Source: a virus. Taken from it: 41,088 bases of DNA. The notes under the pieces were generated by a model that did no database searches, was not told where the DNA came from, and worked only from the letters and a program-made list of their open reading frames with translations. How positions within the stretch are numbered: the stretch's first letter is position 1; each line of letters starts with the position of its first letter. Shown here in pieces: positions 23,591 through 30,478 of this stretch. A program made the translations under genes and the position numbers. The stretch is taken from positions 1-41,088 of IMG/VR virus record IMGVR_UViG_3300042923_001761; one strand, given 5' to 3'.

Positions 23591-24053
23591 CGCCGCCTCC
23601 TCGCCCACCGAGACGGGTCGCCGACGACGGCGTGAGCCCCAGCTCGGCGACGAGAGAGCGGAAGTTCGACCGGTACTGGTTCAGCACCGTCACCCACGGG
23701 TTCTTGACCAGACCACCGCGAGCGCCAGCGACGACGATGCCCTCCATCGAGATTGCGCGCTCGCCCTGCTCGATCCGGGCCCACGTCACGCAGAGGTCGA
23801 CGAGCGTCTCCTGCTGCTCGCCCACGAGCCCGACCGAGCGCGAGAGCGTCGGGGCGACCTTGCGCCAGAGGGCCGCGGCCGTCTTGCGGGCGCGCAGCTC
23901 GGGGCGGGTCGGGCCGGGGAAGTACTGCGACCACGCCGGCTCGATGAGCGCGGACGGCGGGAGCTGGACCGCGTCGACCACCGGACGGTGCCCGGGGTTG
24001 CCCTCACGGACCACCGCGAGCGCCGGCTTCGGCTTGCGACCACGCACCGCCAC
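23559..24053 (-). CDS. Small terminase subunit (P27 family)
   Basis: A 164-aa protein of the P27-type small terminase family: a basic N-terminus (VAVRGRKPKPALAVVREGNP), PAWSQYFPGPTRPELRARKT, a central helical core (LWRKVAPTLSRSVGLVGEQQ, LVDLCVTWARIEQGERA) and the conserved LVKNPWVTVLNQYRSNFRSL near the end. A poly-Asp stretch (DDDDED) closes the protein. GTG 24053 has GGAGG 9 nt upstream; a GTG two codons further in is possible. It recognises phage DNA and controls the large subunit. The hairpin-rich region just upstream (24129-24212) is a candidate recognition site. Confidence 0.88.
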   Translation of the reverse strand: MAVRGRKPKPALAVVREGNPGHRPVVDAVQLPPSALIEPAWSQYFPGPTRPELRARKTAAALWRKVAPTLSRSVGLVGEQQETLVDLCVTWARIEQGERAISMEGIVVAGARGGLVKNPWVTVLNQYRSNFRSLVAELGLTPSSATRLGGRGGGDDDDEDGVFD

Positions 24054-24128
24054 GAGCCACCACCTCCGACGTCCTCGCAGGTCAGGTGACAGAAACCGAG
24101 AATTTCGCGGGTGTGAGAATCCACCTCC

Positions 24129-24212
24129 CCGGCGGTCCGCCGGCCGACGGCCGGAGGGGGTGCCCCCCACCCCCTCCGACGACCGTCGACGTCGAGGTCA
24201 TCGACCTCGACG
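24129..24212. other. Three stacked inverted repeats between HNH and small terminase genes
   Basis: Three near-adjacent perfect hairpins: CCGGCGG/CCGCCGG (24129-24135, 24137-24143; one-base centre), CGGAGGGGGTG/CACCCCCTCCG (24152-24162, 24168-24178; 5-nt loop) and CGTCGAGGTC/GACCTCGACG (24190-24199, 24203-24212; 3-nt loop). The last covers the HNH stop codon. In cos-type phages with an HNH gene beside the terminase, the packaging site usually lies here, so cos or terminase-binding function is plausible. A transcription terminator after HNH is the alternative, although there is no T-tract. Confidence 0.6.
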
Positions 24213-24545
24213 AGCACCTCGTCGACCACCCGCGGACCGGTTGCAGCGCTCGCACTCGGGACCTGTGTACTTGCGCCGGTCGTCGGTGTGCCCGAGGTCC
24301 CATGCGTCGCCTGGTCGGATGCGGCGGCGGTGGCAGCGAGCGCACCACACGGTCTCGCTCGCGTCGATCCGTCGCTGCCAGTCGCGGCGCAGCGCGTCGT
24401 GCGCTGCGTCGTAGCCGCGAGCCTGCCGGGTACCGCGACGGTCCTCGTACTGCTGGGCGTGAGCCGGGCAGTACCGGACGCCAGGGGGTAGCAGCGCCGA
24501 GCACGAGGGCGAGCCGGTGCAGCGCTTGCGCGGTGCGCTCGGCAT
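24198..24545 (-). CDS. HNH endonuclease, terminase-associated
   Basis: A 115-aa HNH nuclease. Zinc ligands: CARCHRRRI and CERCNRSAGG; the catalytic centre lies around DAWDLGHTDDR, with His at the H position and Asn in CNRSAG. The N-terminus has a further Cys pattern (CTGSPSCSALLPPGVRYCPA). HNH proteins beside cos-phage terminases are required for cos cleavage in HK97-like phages (established for related systems). ATG 24545 overlaps the upstream candidate gene by ATGA. It is the first certain gene of the late operon. Confidence 0.88.
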   Translation of the reverse strand: MPSAPRKRCTGSPSCSALLPPGVRYCPAHAQQYEDRRGTRQARGYDAAHDALRRDWQRRIDASETVWCARCHRRRIRPGDAWDLGHTDDRRKYTGPECERCNRSAGGRRGARRGR

Positions 24546-24877
24546 CAGCCGTGCCCGTCGTCGTCCGGACGGCGGAAGCCGATCGGCCGCTCCGGCGCGG
24601 GGTGGGGGTCTGCTCGCTCGACGAGCGCGTCTAGCTGGGAGTCCCGCTCGCCGGCCTGCTCGCTCGTGCCGTGCCCGTGCGTGACGTCCAGCGTCAGGCT
24701 CAACCTGATCCGCAACGTGTGCCTCCCGCCGTCGCCGGTGACCCGTGCCGAGATCCCGTGGTCTGTGTGTCGCACGGTCCGGGCGACGGCGGGGGGAGAG
24801 GAAGGGGGCCGGCGACGTCGGACCGCACGACGTACCACGCGCCGCCCCAACGGCGCGCCAGCCCCGCACCCGACCAA
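24545..24877 (-). CDS. Hypothetical protein upstream of HNH (start uncertain)
   Basis: The frame is open for 110 codons from a TTG at 24877, but the first 34 residues are Arg/Pro-rich as expected of a shadow. The convincing part starts near a GTG at about 24775 (76 aa): GISARVTGDGGRHTLRIRLS, then DSQLDALVERADPHPAPERP. Its stop overlaps the HNH ATG by ATGA, which supports translation. Neither start has a clear ribosome site. Function unknown; the beta-strand part (HTLRIRLSLTLDV) is the only structural hint. Confidence 0.5.
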   Translation of the reverse strand: MVGCGAGAPLGRRVVRRAVRRRRPPSSPPAVARTVRHTDHGISARVTGDGGRHTLRIRLSLTLDVTHGHGTSEQAGERDSQLDALVERADPHPAPERPIGFRRPDDDGHG

Positions 24878-24894
24878 GGCCGGGACGGTCTGCT

Positions 24895-24958
24895 CTGCCC
24901 GGGACGTGCCCCGGGCAGCACGAAGGCCCCGTCTCCACCAGGAGCAACGGGGCCTTCG
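24895..24958. terminator. Tandem hairpins between early and late operons
   Basis: Two adjacent perfect inverted repeats: CTGCCCGGG/CCCGGGCAG (24895-24903, 24910-24918; loop ACGTGC) and CGAAGGCCCCGT/ACGGGGCCTTCG (24921-24932, 24947-24958; 14-nt loop). They lie downstream of the early genes on the minus strand and just upstream of the late operon, so they probably end early transcription or form an antitermination-sensitive stop. T-tracts are absent on both strands. Confidence 0.72.
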
Positions 24959-25060
24959 GAGCCACTTCTAACGACTGAACCACAGGTTAGCGCACAGACC
25001 CCCGATCGGACTACACGAGTGTGATTCGGCGGGTCGCTTCGGCGCGACCATGCGCCTCGG
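24959..25060 (-). promoter_or_regulatory. Non-coding gap, possible late promoter
   Basis: This 102-bp stretch has no gene. On the minus strand TAACCT (24989-24984) resembles an actinobacterial -10 box upstream of the late genes, but no good -35 partner is visible. A short inverted repeat GGTCGC/GCGACC (25032-25037, 25044-25049) follows the stop codon of the preceding early gene. The promoter call is weak. Confidence 0.3.
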
Positions 25061-25303
25061 TCATGCCTGGGTAGACAGCCAGAACGCGACGACGATGACA
25101 CCCACGATCACGACCCAGGTGCTCGGCCGCCACCAGAACGGGCCGCGACGAGCAGCTCGCTCGGCCTTCTGTGCTCGAAGCTCAGCGTCTTGCCGCGCCA
25201 GGCTGGCCCTGTAGAGCTGGCGCGCCCGCGCATCCCGCGCAGCACGTGCGTCGAGGATCTCGCTGACCTCGTCATCGCTGTAGGGGCTCTCGTCGTCGGT
25301 CAT
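25061..25303 (-). CDS. Tail-anchored coiled-coil membrane protein (80 aa)
   Basis: An 80-aa protein with an acidic N-terminus (MTDDESPYSDDEVSEILDAR), a basic/Ala-rich helix (RQLYRASLARQDAELRAQKA) and one C-terminal TM helix (TWVVIVGVIVVAFWLSTQA). This topology (cytoplasmic helix, C-tail anchor) suits a membrane-bound regulator or exclusion protein, but no family was recognised. It is the last gene of the early operon, 5 bp after the zinc/HTH gene; a weak hairpin follows its stop. Confidence 0.78.
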   Translation of the reverse strand: MTDDESPYSDDEVSEILDARAARDARARQLYRASLARQDAELRAQKAERAARRGPFWWRPSTWVVIVGVIVVAFWLSTQA

Positions 25304-25308
25304 GGCGA

Positions 25309-26199
25309 TCAGTCTCTCGCGATCGCGAGAACATGGGCGCGCGCTGCCTCCCGCTCGGCGCGGCGGCGGCGCATCTCCTCGAGCGCGGAGAGCGCGTCGG
25401 CGACGACGTAGAGCGGCCGGCCGCGCGCGTCGCGAGCGACGACAGGCGCCCACGGCACGGCGATGTCGAGGGCCGGTGCAAGCAGCCCGCGCGACGCCCA
25501 CGTCCGGATCAGGTTCGGGGTGACGTCGAACCCGAAGCCGGACAGGGCGAGCGCCATGTGCGTGGCGTTGAGCCGCTTCCCGTGCGCGAGTCCGAGCAAC
25601 TCGGCCTGCCGATCGTCGACGTCGACGATCGCACCGCAGATCCGGCACTCGACGAGGTCCCGGTTCGGCAGGGCGTAGAGCTGGTTCGTGCAGCGGGGCT
25701 GCTCGCGGGCGTCGACGGCGGGGAGGAAGCCACCGCACGGCCCGAGGTACACGCGGTCCGCGGGCCGGTCGACGGCGGCGTCCGCAGCGCTGATCCACGA
25801 GGTGAGCCACCGGACCCACTCGCCGCCGTTGTGCTGGGCGCGGATCCACGGGACCTGCGCCGCGAGCCAGCGGCCGAGGGCCGTGAACGTGTTCGGGGGT
25901 CGGAAGTACTCGCGGTCGGCGGCGATCGTGTCGGCCGCGTGCGTGAGCTCGACGAGGAGGCCGCGCTCGACGTCGGCGGCGCGCTCGTTGAACGGGACCG
26001 GGGACTCGTCGGGACGGGCAGCGGCGAGGCCCGACGTCGAGAACCGCATCCCCTTCACCCGGGCGTCCTCGAGCGCGAGGCCGAGCAGCGGGACGTGGAG
26101 GAGCGAGATCGCGAGGTCGTTCGCGCAGTCACCGCACACGGTCATCCCCGGTGGGACGAGGCTCGTGCAGCCCTGGACCTGGCAGCGGTTGAGGTTCAT
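25309..26199 (-). CDS. Zinc-ribbon/MerR-like HTH protein (296 aa)
   Basis: A 296-aa protein with three parts. An N-terminal zinc knuckle (residues 6-25: CQVQGCTSLVPPGMTVCGDC). A helical middle with RWLAAQVPWIRAQHNGGEWV and a second Cys set (LGPCGGFLP, RCTNQLY, VECRICGAIVDV). A C-terminal helix-turn-helix with wing (VTPNLIRTWASRGLLAPALD, then ARGRPLYVVADALSALEEMR), close to MerR/excisionase wings. Proteins of this make-up recur in actinophages, usually near the early/late border, and may regulate transcription. Its ATG overlaps the HNH gene stop by ATGA. Confidence 0.8.
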   Translation of the reverse strand: MNLNRCQVQGCTSLVPPGMTVCGDCANDLAISLLHVPLLGLALEDARVKGMRFSTSGLAAARPDESPVPFNERAADVERGLLVELTHAADTIAADREYFRPPNTFTALGRWLAAQVPWIRAQHNGGEWVRWLTSWISAADAAVDRPADRVYLGPCGGFLPAVDAREQPRCTNQLYALPNRDLVECRICGAIVDVDDRQAELLGLAHGKRLNATHMALALSGFGFDVTPNLIRTWASRGLLAPALDIAVPWAPVVARDARGRPLYVVADALSALEEMRRRRAEREAARAHVLAIARD

Positions 26200-27257
26200 C
26201 GGTCATCTCCTGGTGAGGTGCGACGCCCACCACGGCGACCACGACGACGGCGCGCGGGCTGGGGTGGTGGTGGGGCGGCTGGGTCTGGTGGTGGTGGAGT
26301 CGTGCTGCCGGCTTCCGCGGGTAGGTGGGTAGAAGAGGTACCCGACCCGTCCCGACCCGACCCGGCAGAACCCGTTTCGTCAGACTGCGGAATAGGGGTT
26401 CGGTAGGCGTTTCGCGGGGTGTTTCTCGGGCCGTTCCCGGGCCCTGTGGGCGCTGCTGGTCGCACACGCTGGGGTGCGGTGCCGGCGGCCGCCGCGAGCG
26501 CCTGAGGGTCGCGTGGTGGCGCTGCGGGTCGCACTCCGGGGGTGGGTGCGGTGTCCGCTGCTGCCTGGTGGTGCGCGGGGGCCTCGTCGCTTCGGTAGGT
26601 GGGCTCGGTGGGGTAGCCGTTCTTCGTGAGGAAGCGCGCGGAGTGCGCGCCGTAGTGCGGGTACTCGGGTTCGTCGCGGAGCTTGTGCTCGGCGTCCCAG
26701 AGGTCGGTGTCCGCGCCGCGGGCACGGTTGCAGCGGCGGCAGGCGATGACCATGTTGTCGACGGTTCCGGGGACGTCGAGGCCCTCGAGGTGGTCGGGCT
26801 CGGCGTGCTGCTGGCCCTTGCGGCCGGTCCAGAGGACGACGATGCCGCACCAGCGGCAGTTGTCGCCGTCGCGGAGGAGGAGAGCGACGCGCAGGGCGTC
26901 GTCGCGCAGCTCGTTGCGGTAGCGGGCTTCGCGCTCGAGTTCGGCCTTGGTGCGGATGTGGATGAACTCGGGGTCGGCGCGGATCGTCCAGTACTGCAGG
27001 CCGCCGCGGCGGCCGACGGTCAGGACGCCGGCCTTCACGAGCAGGCGCAGGAGCTCGTCGGTGCGGGCACCGCCGATCATGTAGGCGGTGCCCGCGTCGA
27101 TCTCGTAGTCGGTCTTGTGCGCGCCGGAGAGGGTCGCGATCCTCGCGAGGAAGCCGAAGGCCTCGTTGACGGTGCGCTCGTCGGCGCCCTTCATCCCGTG
27201 CAGCTTCATCAGCGCCGGGTAGGTCGCAGAGTCGTCACCGAAGCGGACCCATGGCAT
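26196..27257 (-). CDS. Winged-helix/HNH endonuclease protein
   Basis: A 353-aa protein. Residues 1-95 look like a phage replication-type winged helix (MPWVRFGDDSATYPALMKLH, GGARTDELLRLLVKAGVLTV, GLQYWTIRADPEFIHIRTK). Residues 125-180 are an HNH domain: CRWCG, HAEPDHLEGLDVPGTVDNM and CRRCNRARG, with H151, D155-H156 and N168. Residues 215-353 are a long Pro/Ala/Arg-rich disordered tail. The pairing of a winged helix with HNH is common in actinophage early regions; it may serve replication initiation or nicking. This is distinct from the terminase-linked HNH gene. It starts at ATG 27257. Confidence 0.85.
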   Translation of the reverse strand: MPWVRFGDDSATYPALMKLHGMKGADERTVNEAFGFLARIATLSGAHKTDYEIDAGTAYMIGGARTDELLRLLVKAGVLTVGRRGGLQYWTIRADPEFIHIRTKAELEREARYRNELRDDALRVALLLRDGDNCRWCGIVVLWTGRKGQQHAEPDHLEGLDVPGTVDNMVIACRRCNRARGADTDLWDAEHKLRDEPEYPHYGAHSARFLTKNGYPTEPTYRSDEAPAHHQAAADTAPTPGVRPAAPPRDPQALAAAAGTAPQRVRPAAPTGPGNGPRNTPRNAYRTPIPQSDETGSAGSGRDGSGTSSTHLPAEAGSTTPPPPDPAAPPPPQPARRRRGRRGGRRTSPGDDR

Positions 27258-27299
27258 GGGTGCGTTGTCCTCTCGTCGCAGCGTGGGGGTCGGGGGCGG

Positions 27300-27404
27300 T
27301 CAGTCGCTGCACCGGCACTCGCCGGTTTGCGGGTTGATCTGGCCGCCGCAGGAGTCACAGCGCATGACCAGGGAGCGGAGCGCTCGGGTCAGGGGCTTGA
27401 ACAT
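27300..27404 (-). CDS. 34-aa zinc-ribbon microprotein
   Basis: A very short gene with strong support: GGAGGTGA lies 6 nt before ATG 27404. The 34-aa product starts MFKPLTRALRSLVMR and ends in a CDSCGGQINPQTGECRCSD zinc-binding motif (CxxC then CxC). It overlaps the tail of the preceding gene by 50 bp in another frame. Single-ribbon peptides like this are frequent in actinophage early operons; function unknown. Confidence 0.6.
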   Translation of the reverse strand: MFKPLTRALRSLVMRCDSCGGQINPQTGECRCSD

Positions 27405-27582
27405 CGGGGGTCACCTCCTCTCGTGGTCGTAGGGGACGGGCTCGCAGCGGGACGGGGTCACCGGGCTCGACCGCGCGCGGCCAGTGACCGGTCGCCTTCG
27501 CGTGGCCGGTCTTCGACCCGGGCCGGGTCGTGAACCAGCCACCGCAGACCGCGCAGTCGATGACCTCGTAGTCACCCAGCAC
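27355..27582 (-). CDS. Small C2H2-type zinc finger protein (about 75 aa)
   Basis: From GTG 27582 the product is 75 aa and begins VLGDYEVIDCAVCGGWFTTR. It carries a classic CxxC...HxxxxxH finger: CAVCGGWFTTRPGSKTGHAK then ATGHWPRAV. The C-terminal part is Pro/Arg-rich and overlaps the 34-aa zinc-ribbon gene. A longer GTG at 27609 exists. Its start overlaps the end of the previous gene by 11 bp, and that gene's last 20 residues look like frame noise. So the two may be one protein split by a frameshift, real or from sequencing. Confidence 0.55.
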   Translation of the reverse strand: MLGDYEVIDCAVCGGWFTTRPGSKTGHAKATGHWPRAVEPGDPVPLRARPLRPREEVTPDVQAPDPSAPLPGHAL

Positions 27583-27805
27583 CGCGACCCCGCCCGCCGC
27601 GACGGCCACGTCGACGACGCGGCCGCGCCGCGGCCGCGAGCGCCGCGAGGTGGGTGTCCTCGGCGCGGTGCAGCTCCATGTGGCGCGGGGTGACGTGCAC
27701 GGCGTTCTGGCCGTCCACGGAGCCCTGCACGAGGACGAACGCCTTGCACGGGGCGCACCAGACACGGACGAGGCCGTCGTGCTTCTTCGCCTTCGTCTCA
27801 GCCAC
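27572..27805 (-). CDS. Small Cys/His protein (77 aa), possibly frameshifted into the next gene
   Basis: The product begins MAETKAKKHDGLVRVWCAPC and has CAPC, then a HVTPRHMELHRAEDTH segment rich in His, so a zinc site is likely. The last about 20 residues are almost only Arg, Gly and Ala (ARPRRRRGRRGGRGRGAG), unlike real coding sequence and typical of a shifted frame in GC-rich DNA. Start is GTG 27805, overlapping the MazG-like gene stop by 8 bp. See the neighbouring zinc finger gene for the frameshift possibility. Confidence 0.68.
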   Translation of the reverse strand: MAETKAKKHDGLVRVWCAPCKAFVLVQGSVDGQNAVHVTPRHMELHRAEDTHLAALAAAARPRRRRGRRGGRGRGAG

Positions 27806-28247
27806 GGTGCGCGCGCCGGCGGTCGATCGCCTCGGCCCACTGCTGGGCGACGGCCGCGACCTGCACGAGCTCGGTCCGCAGGCGGGCGGGGTCGTCCTCC
27901 GCGAGCGCCTCGAACACCTCCTCGAGCAGGATGTGCCGCCAGGTGACCGTGCCGGCGTTCGCCGCGGTGTCGGTCGACGACGTCGCGCGGCGCGCGAGCC
28001 ACTCGGCGGGCGCCGAGTCGTACAGCGTTCGCAGCGGGTACGTGCCCGGGCCCGTGCCGTCCGGGTGGTTCTGCACGCCCCACTTCACGTCCTGGCGCGC
28101 GCGTTCGGCCGCGACGTCGTCGGCGACCGAGGAGCGCACGGCGAGCGGGCACGTGGCGTCGGGGGCCTTGTTCCACGCGAGCGCCTCGTCGACCGGCGCG
28201 GTCGTCGACGCGCCGCAGTCGCACGTGATCGTCACGGACGCGCTCAT
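27798..28247 (-). CDS. MazG-like nucleotide pyrophosphohydrolase with N-terminal zinc knuckle
   Basis: The N-terminal 35 residues hold a Cys cluster (CDCGASTTAPVDEAL...CP). The remaining part matches the MazG-like superfamily: AERARQDVKWGVQNHPDGTG, then the metal-binding helix HILLEEVFEALAEDDP (EExxE, E109-E110-E113) and ELVQVAAVAQQWAEAID, where ExxQ replaces the usual ExxD. MazG-like enzymes hydrolyse NTPs, and phage versions have been linked to alarmone or nucleotide-pool control. The substrate here is unknown. It is 149 aa from ATG 28247, overlapping the previous gene by ATGA. Confidence 0.78.
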   Translation of the reverse strand: MSASVTITCDCGASTTAPVDEALAWNKAPDATCPLAVRSSVADDVAAERARQDVKWGVQNHPDGTGPGTYPLRTLYDSAPAEWLARRATSSTDTAANAGTVTWRHILLEEVFEALAEDDPARLRTELVQVAAVAQQWAEAIDRRRAHRG

Positions 28248-28732
28248 CGGGCGGCCTCCGCCGGCTCGTAGGACGCTGCGAAGACGTCGGGCTTGCAGGA
28301 GTAGTACTCGCCCTTCACGCCGCGGATGATCCAGTCGCCCATCGAGGCCTGCATGACGCCCTCGAGCGTGGGGATGTCGATCCAGTACCGGACGTCGGTG
28401 CGGTCGCTGGGCTTCGCCTCGCTGCGGACGCGTCCACCGCACCAGCGCGCGATGTCCTCCATGTCCTGCCACGAGTCGAACTCCACGGCCTCGATCTCGA
28501 CGGGCTTCTTGCGGTACCTCGCCGGGCGTGCCCCGGCCGCGACAGGGGCCACAGAGAGCGGGGAGACCCCGACCTTGGCGGCCGCCGCCATCACGTCGCC
28601 GTCGTCGGGCTCCATCCCGCTGCCCCACGGAGGGCTCACCAGGACGCCGAGGTGCTTTGCGATCGCGGCGACGTTCTTCTCGACCGCGATCAGGCGGTCG
28701 CTCTCAACGAATGGGTCGGGGTGGTGGACCAT
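28244..28732 (-). CDS. Conserved phage protein with KKPVEIEAVEF domain (162 aa)
   Basis: The C-terminal half (residues about 75-162) matches a small domain very common in phages and prophages: RYRKKPVEIEAVEFDSWQDM, then ARWCGGRVR, a middle strand VRYWIDIPTLEGVMQASMGD and the end WIIRGVKGEYYSCKPDVFAA. Its function is not known to me. The N-terminal 70 residues contain an amphipathic helix (DRLIAVEKNVAAIAKHLGVL) and a linker. ATG 28732 overlaps the clamp-like gene's stop by ATGA. Regulatory or nucleotide-related roles are possible but unsupported. Confidence 0.82.
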   Translation of the reverse strand: MVHHPDPFVESDRLIAVEKNVAAIAKHLGVLVSPPWGSGMEPDDGDVMAAAAKVGVSPLSVAPVAAGARPARYRKKPVEIEAVEFDSWQDMEDIARWCGGRVRSEAKPSDRTDVRYWIDIPTLEGVMQASMGDWIIRGVKGEYYSCKPDVFAASYEPAEAAR

Positions 28733-29508
28733 CAGGACTCCTTGGGGTTCGGGAGGCCCGCGCGGACGAGCGCGGGTCGAGGCTCGGGGCGGGCGAGCGG
28801 CCGCAGCCGGTCGGCCCAGCGCTGGCGGGTGTCGGCGAGCTCGGGCTGCTCGGTGTCGCGACGGTGGATCGGCAGGAGGATCCCGACGAAGTCGCGGTCG
28901 ACCTGGACCGTCCACCCGTAGGCGCCGATCCCCTTGCGCAGTGCCATCTCGAGGCGCAGACCGTCATCGCCGTATGCCTTCGCCGACGTGACGAAGCGGG
29001 CGAGGAGCTGCGGGTTCACGGACGCGTCCGCGGACTCGTCGGGCGGCGTGTCGAGGAACCGCGCGGTCACGCCCGGGATGTCGGGATACGACGACTCCGA
29101 CTCGCCGAGCGCGGGCAGCCGCGGCACCGACAGCGAGCGCCCCTCCATCACCGGGGAGTCCTCGAGCCACGAGACCTCGTCGTGGGTGATCCGGAGCGTG
29201 AACGCCTCCTCGTTCCACATCGCGCGCTCGTCCTTGTTCGACGGCGGCGTGAAGACAGCGAGGACCTCGCGCACCGACCGAGGCTCGAGGTCGACGACCG
29301 CGAGCTCGGGCAGCGCGACGACGTCGTGCACGTGGATGCGCGCAACCGCGGCCGTCGATCCGGCCGTCGCCGAGACGAGCAGACGTCGAGCGGACTCGAA
29401 CGTGAACCGGACCCGCGAGAGCATCTCCGTCGAGCCCACGTGCGGCATCACCGCGGCGAGCGCGCACCGCGTCGACGCGCGGCCGATCTGCACCTCGAGC
29501 GCGCTCAC
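28732..29508 (-). CDS. Sliding-clamp-like (DNA polymerase III beta-type) protein
   Basis: A 258-aa protein whose strand and helix order resembles a phage beta clamp: RVRFTFESARRLLVSATAGS then AVARIHVHDV as an opening lobe, a loop SWLEDSPVMEGRSLSVPRL, PDIPGVTARFLDTPPDESAD, then NPQLLARFVTSAKAYGDDGL and VQVDRDFVGILLPIHR as the closing strand typical of clamp ends (VIL-P-I). It is shorter than bacterial beta (about 370 aa), as in other actinophage clamp-like proteins. No polymerase gene accompanies it, so it may recruit or block host polymerase. GTG 29508 overlaps the upstream stop by GTGA. Assignment by pattern only. Confidence 0.62.
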   Translation of the reverse strand: MSALEVQIGRASTRCALAAVMPHVGSTEMLSRVRFTFESARRLLVSATAGSTAAVARIHVHDVVALPELAVVDLEPRSVREVLAVFTPPSNKDERAMWNEEAFTLRITHDEVSWLEDSPVMEGRSLSVPRLPALGESESSYPDIPGVTARFLDTPPDESADASVNPQLLARFVTSAKAYGDDGLRLEMALRKGIGAYGWTVQVDRDFVGILLPIHRRDTEQPELADTRQRWADRLRPLARPEPRPALVRAGLPNPKES

Positions 29509-29984
29509 GGGCGACGCTCCCGCCCGAGCGCGCGCGTCGCCTCGTCGTCGGGCACGCAACGGCCCTCGTGGCTCACGTCGAGGCCGCAGTTACCGCCCCA
29601 CGTCCGCTTCCCGCACCAGCGCGACGTCGCCGCGCAGTCCGGGCAGAGCCAGCAGCCCTCGCGGTCGAGGACGAACGGGCCGGTCGTCGAGCCGCACTCG
29701 CACCGGGTCGGCTCGTCGACGCCGGCGATCGCCGTCACGACGCCGAGAGCCGGAGCCGAGTACTCGACGCGCGCGAGCGCCACGTTCACCGCGCTCTGCA
29801 TCGCGCGCAGCGAGCGGACGTTCGACTGCTCCGCCGCCACCGCGTCGAGCAGGTGCGGCAGCGCGTCGAGCGCCTGCTCGTGCTCGTGCTCGTTCACTCG
29901 CTCGCCCGCCGCGATGACCGTCGCCGCACGCTGGACCGCGAGCAGCGCCGAGTACTCCTCGGTCGTGATCGTCGTCGTCGTCAT
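29505..29984 (-). CDS. Cys-rich zinc-binding protein (159 aa)
   Basis: The N-terminal 85 residues are helical (MTTTTITTEEYSALLAVQRA, ERVNEHEHEQALDALPHLLD). The C-terminal part is a treble zinc-ribbon: TRCECGSTTGPF, CWLCPDC, RWCGKRTWGGNCGLDVSHEG and RC. About ten Cys and His residues could bind two zinc ions. The last segment (GGNCGLDVSHEGRCVPDD) resembles a metal-binding knuckle. Function unknown; a nucleic-acid or protein adaptor role is likely for such ribbons. It lies between the clamp-like gene and a helical unknown, with 4-bp overlaps on both sides. Confidence 0.75.
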   Translation of the reverse strand: MTTTTITTEEYSALLAVQRAATVIAAGERVNEHEHEQALDALPHLLDAVAAEQSNVRSLRAMQSAVNVALARVEYSAPALGVVTAIAGVDEPTRCECGSTTGPFVLDREGCWLCPDCAATSRWCGKRTWGGNCGLDVSHEGRCVPDDEATRALGRERRP

Positions 29985-30478
29985 CGCGCGCACCCAGCCG
30001 CGAGCGCCGAGCGGTGGGCCCAGCCGCGGACGGCCGCGGCGGCGAGCGCGGCGCCGTGGACCGTCCCGGCGAGGGTGTTGCGGACGTACCGCGTGAAGTC
30101 GTCGTAGGACTTGGTGGGGTCGAGGGCGTGCTCGAGGTAGACACGGGTCTCGGCGGCGACGTCGTGCGCGATGAGCGCCGCGGCGAGGGAGTCGGCCGCG
30201 AGCGCGACGCGCAGGGCGTGGAGCTCGTCGTCGACGATGTCGGCGACGGTGCTGTGCGCGAGCGCGCGGCCGAGGCCGGCGGTCTTGGGCTCGGCGACCC
30301 AGGTCGACGCGAGGCCGAGGAGGACGCGCTCGACCTCGGGGTCGATCGGCGTGACGTGCGTCGCGCTCGGGCGGGGCATGGTCGCGACGGTGTGCTCGAT
30401 GGCTGGCTGCTCGGCACCGAGCTCGGCGGCGAGCCGGCCGTCGAGGAAGAGCGAGTCGGCGATGCGGGTCCAGGTCAT
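29981..30478 (-). CDS. Hypothetical helical protein (165 aa)
   Basis: A 165-aa protein, mostly helical and Ala-rich. It begins MTWTRIADSLFLDGRLAAEL and contains VERVLLGLASTWVAEPKTAG, then STVADIVDDELHALRVALAA and the end AALAAAAVRGWAHRSALAAG. The opening (W-T-R-I-A-D) resembles small phage helix-bundle proteins, but I assign no family. It starts at ATG 30478 and overlaps the next gene by ATGA. No membrane segment, as the Ala-rich parts carry charged residues. Confidence 0.72.
   Translation of the reverse strand: MTWTRIADSLFLDGRLAAELGAEQPAIEHTVATMPRPSATHVTPIDPEVERVLLGLASTWVAEPKTAGLGRALAHSTVADIVDDELHALRVALAADSLAAALIAHDVAAETRVYLEHALDPTKSYDDFTRYVRNTLAGTVHGAALAAAAVRGWAHRSALAAGCAR

Noticed and set aside
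24666-24983. Plus-strand frames in the gap between early and late operons
   Set aside because: They run through two perfect hairpins, have no ribosome sites and lack plausible composition.
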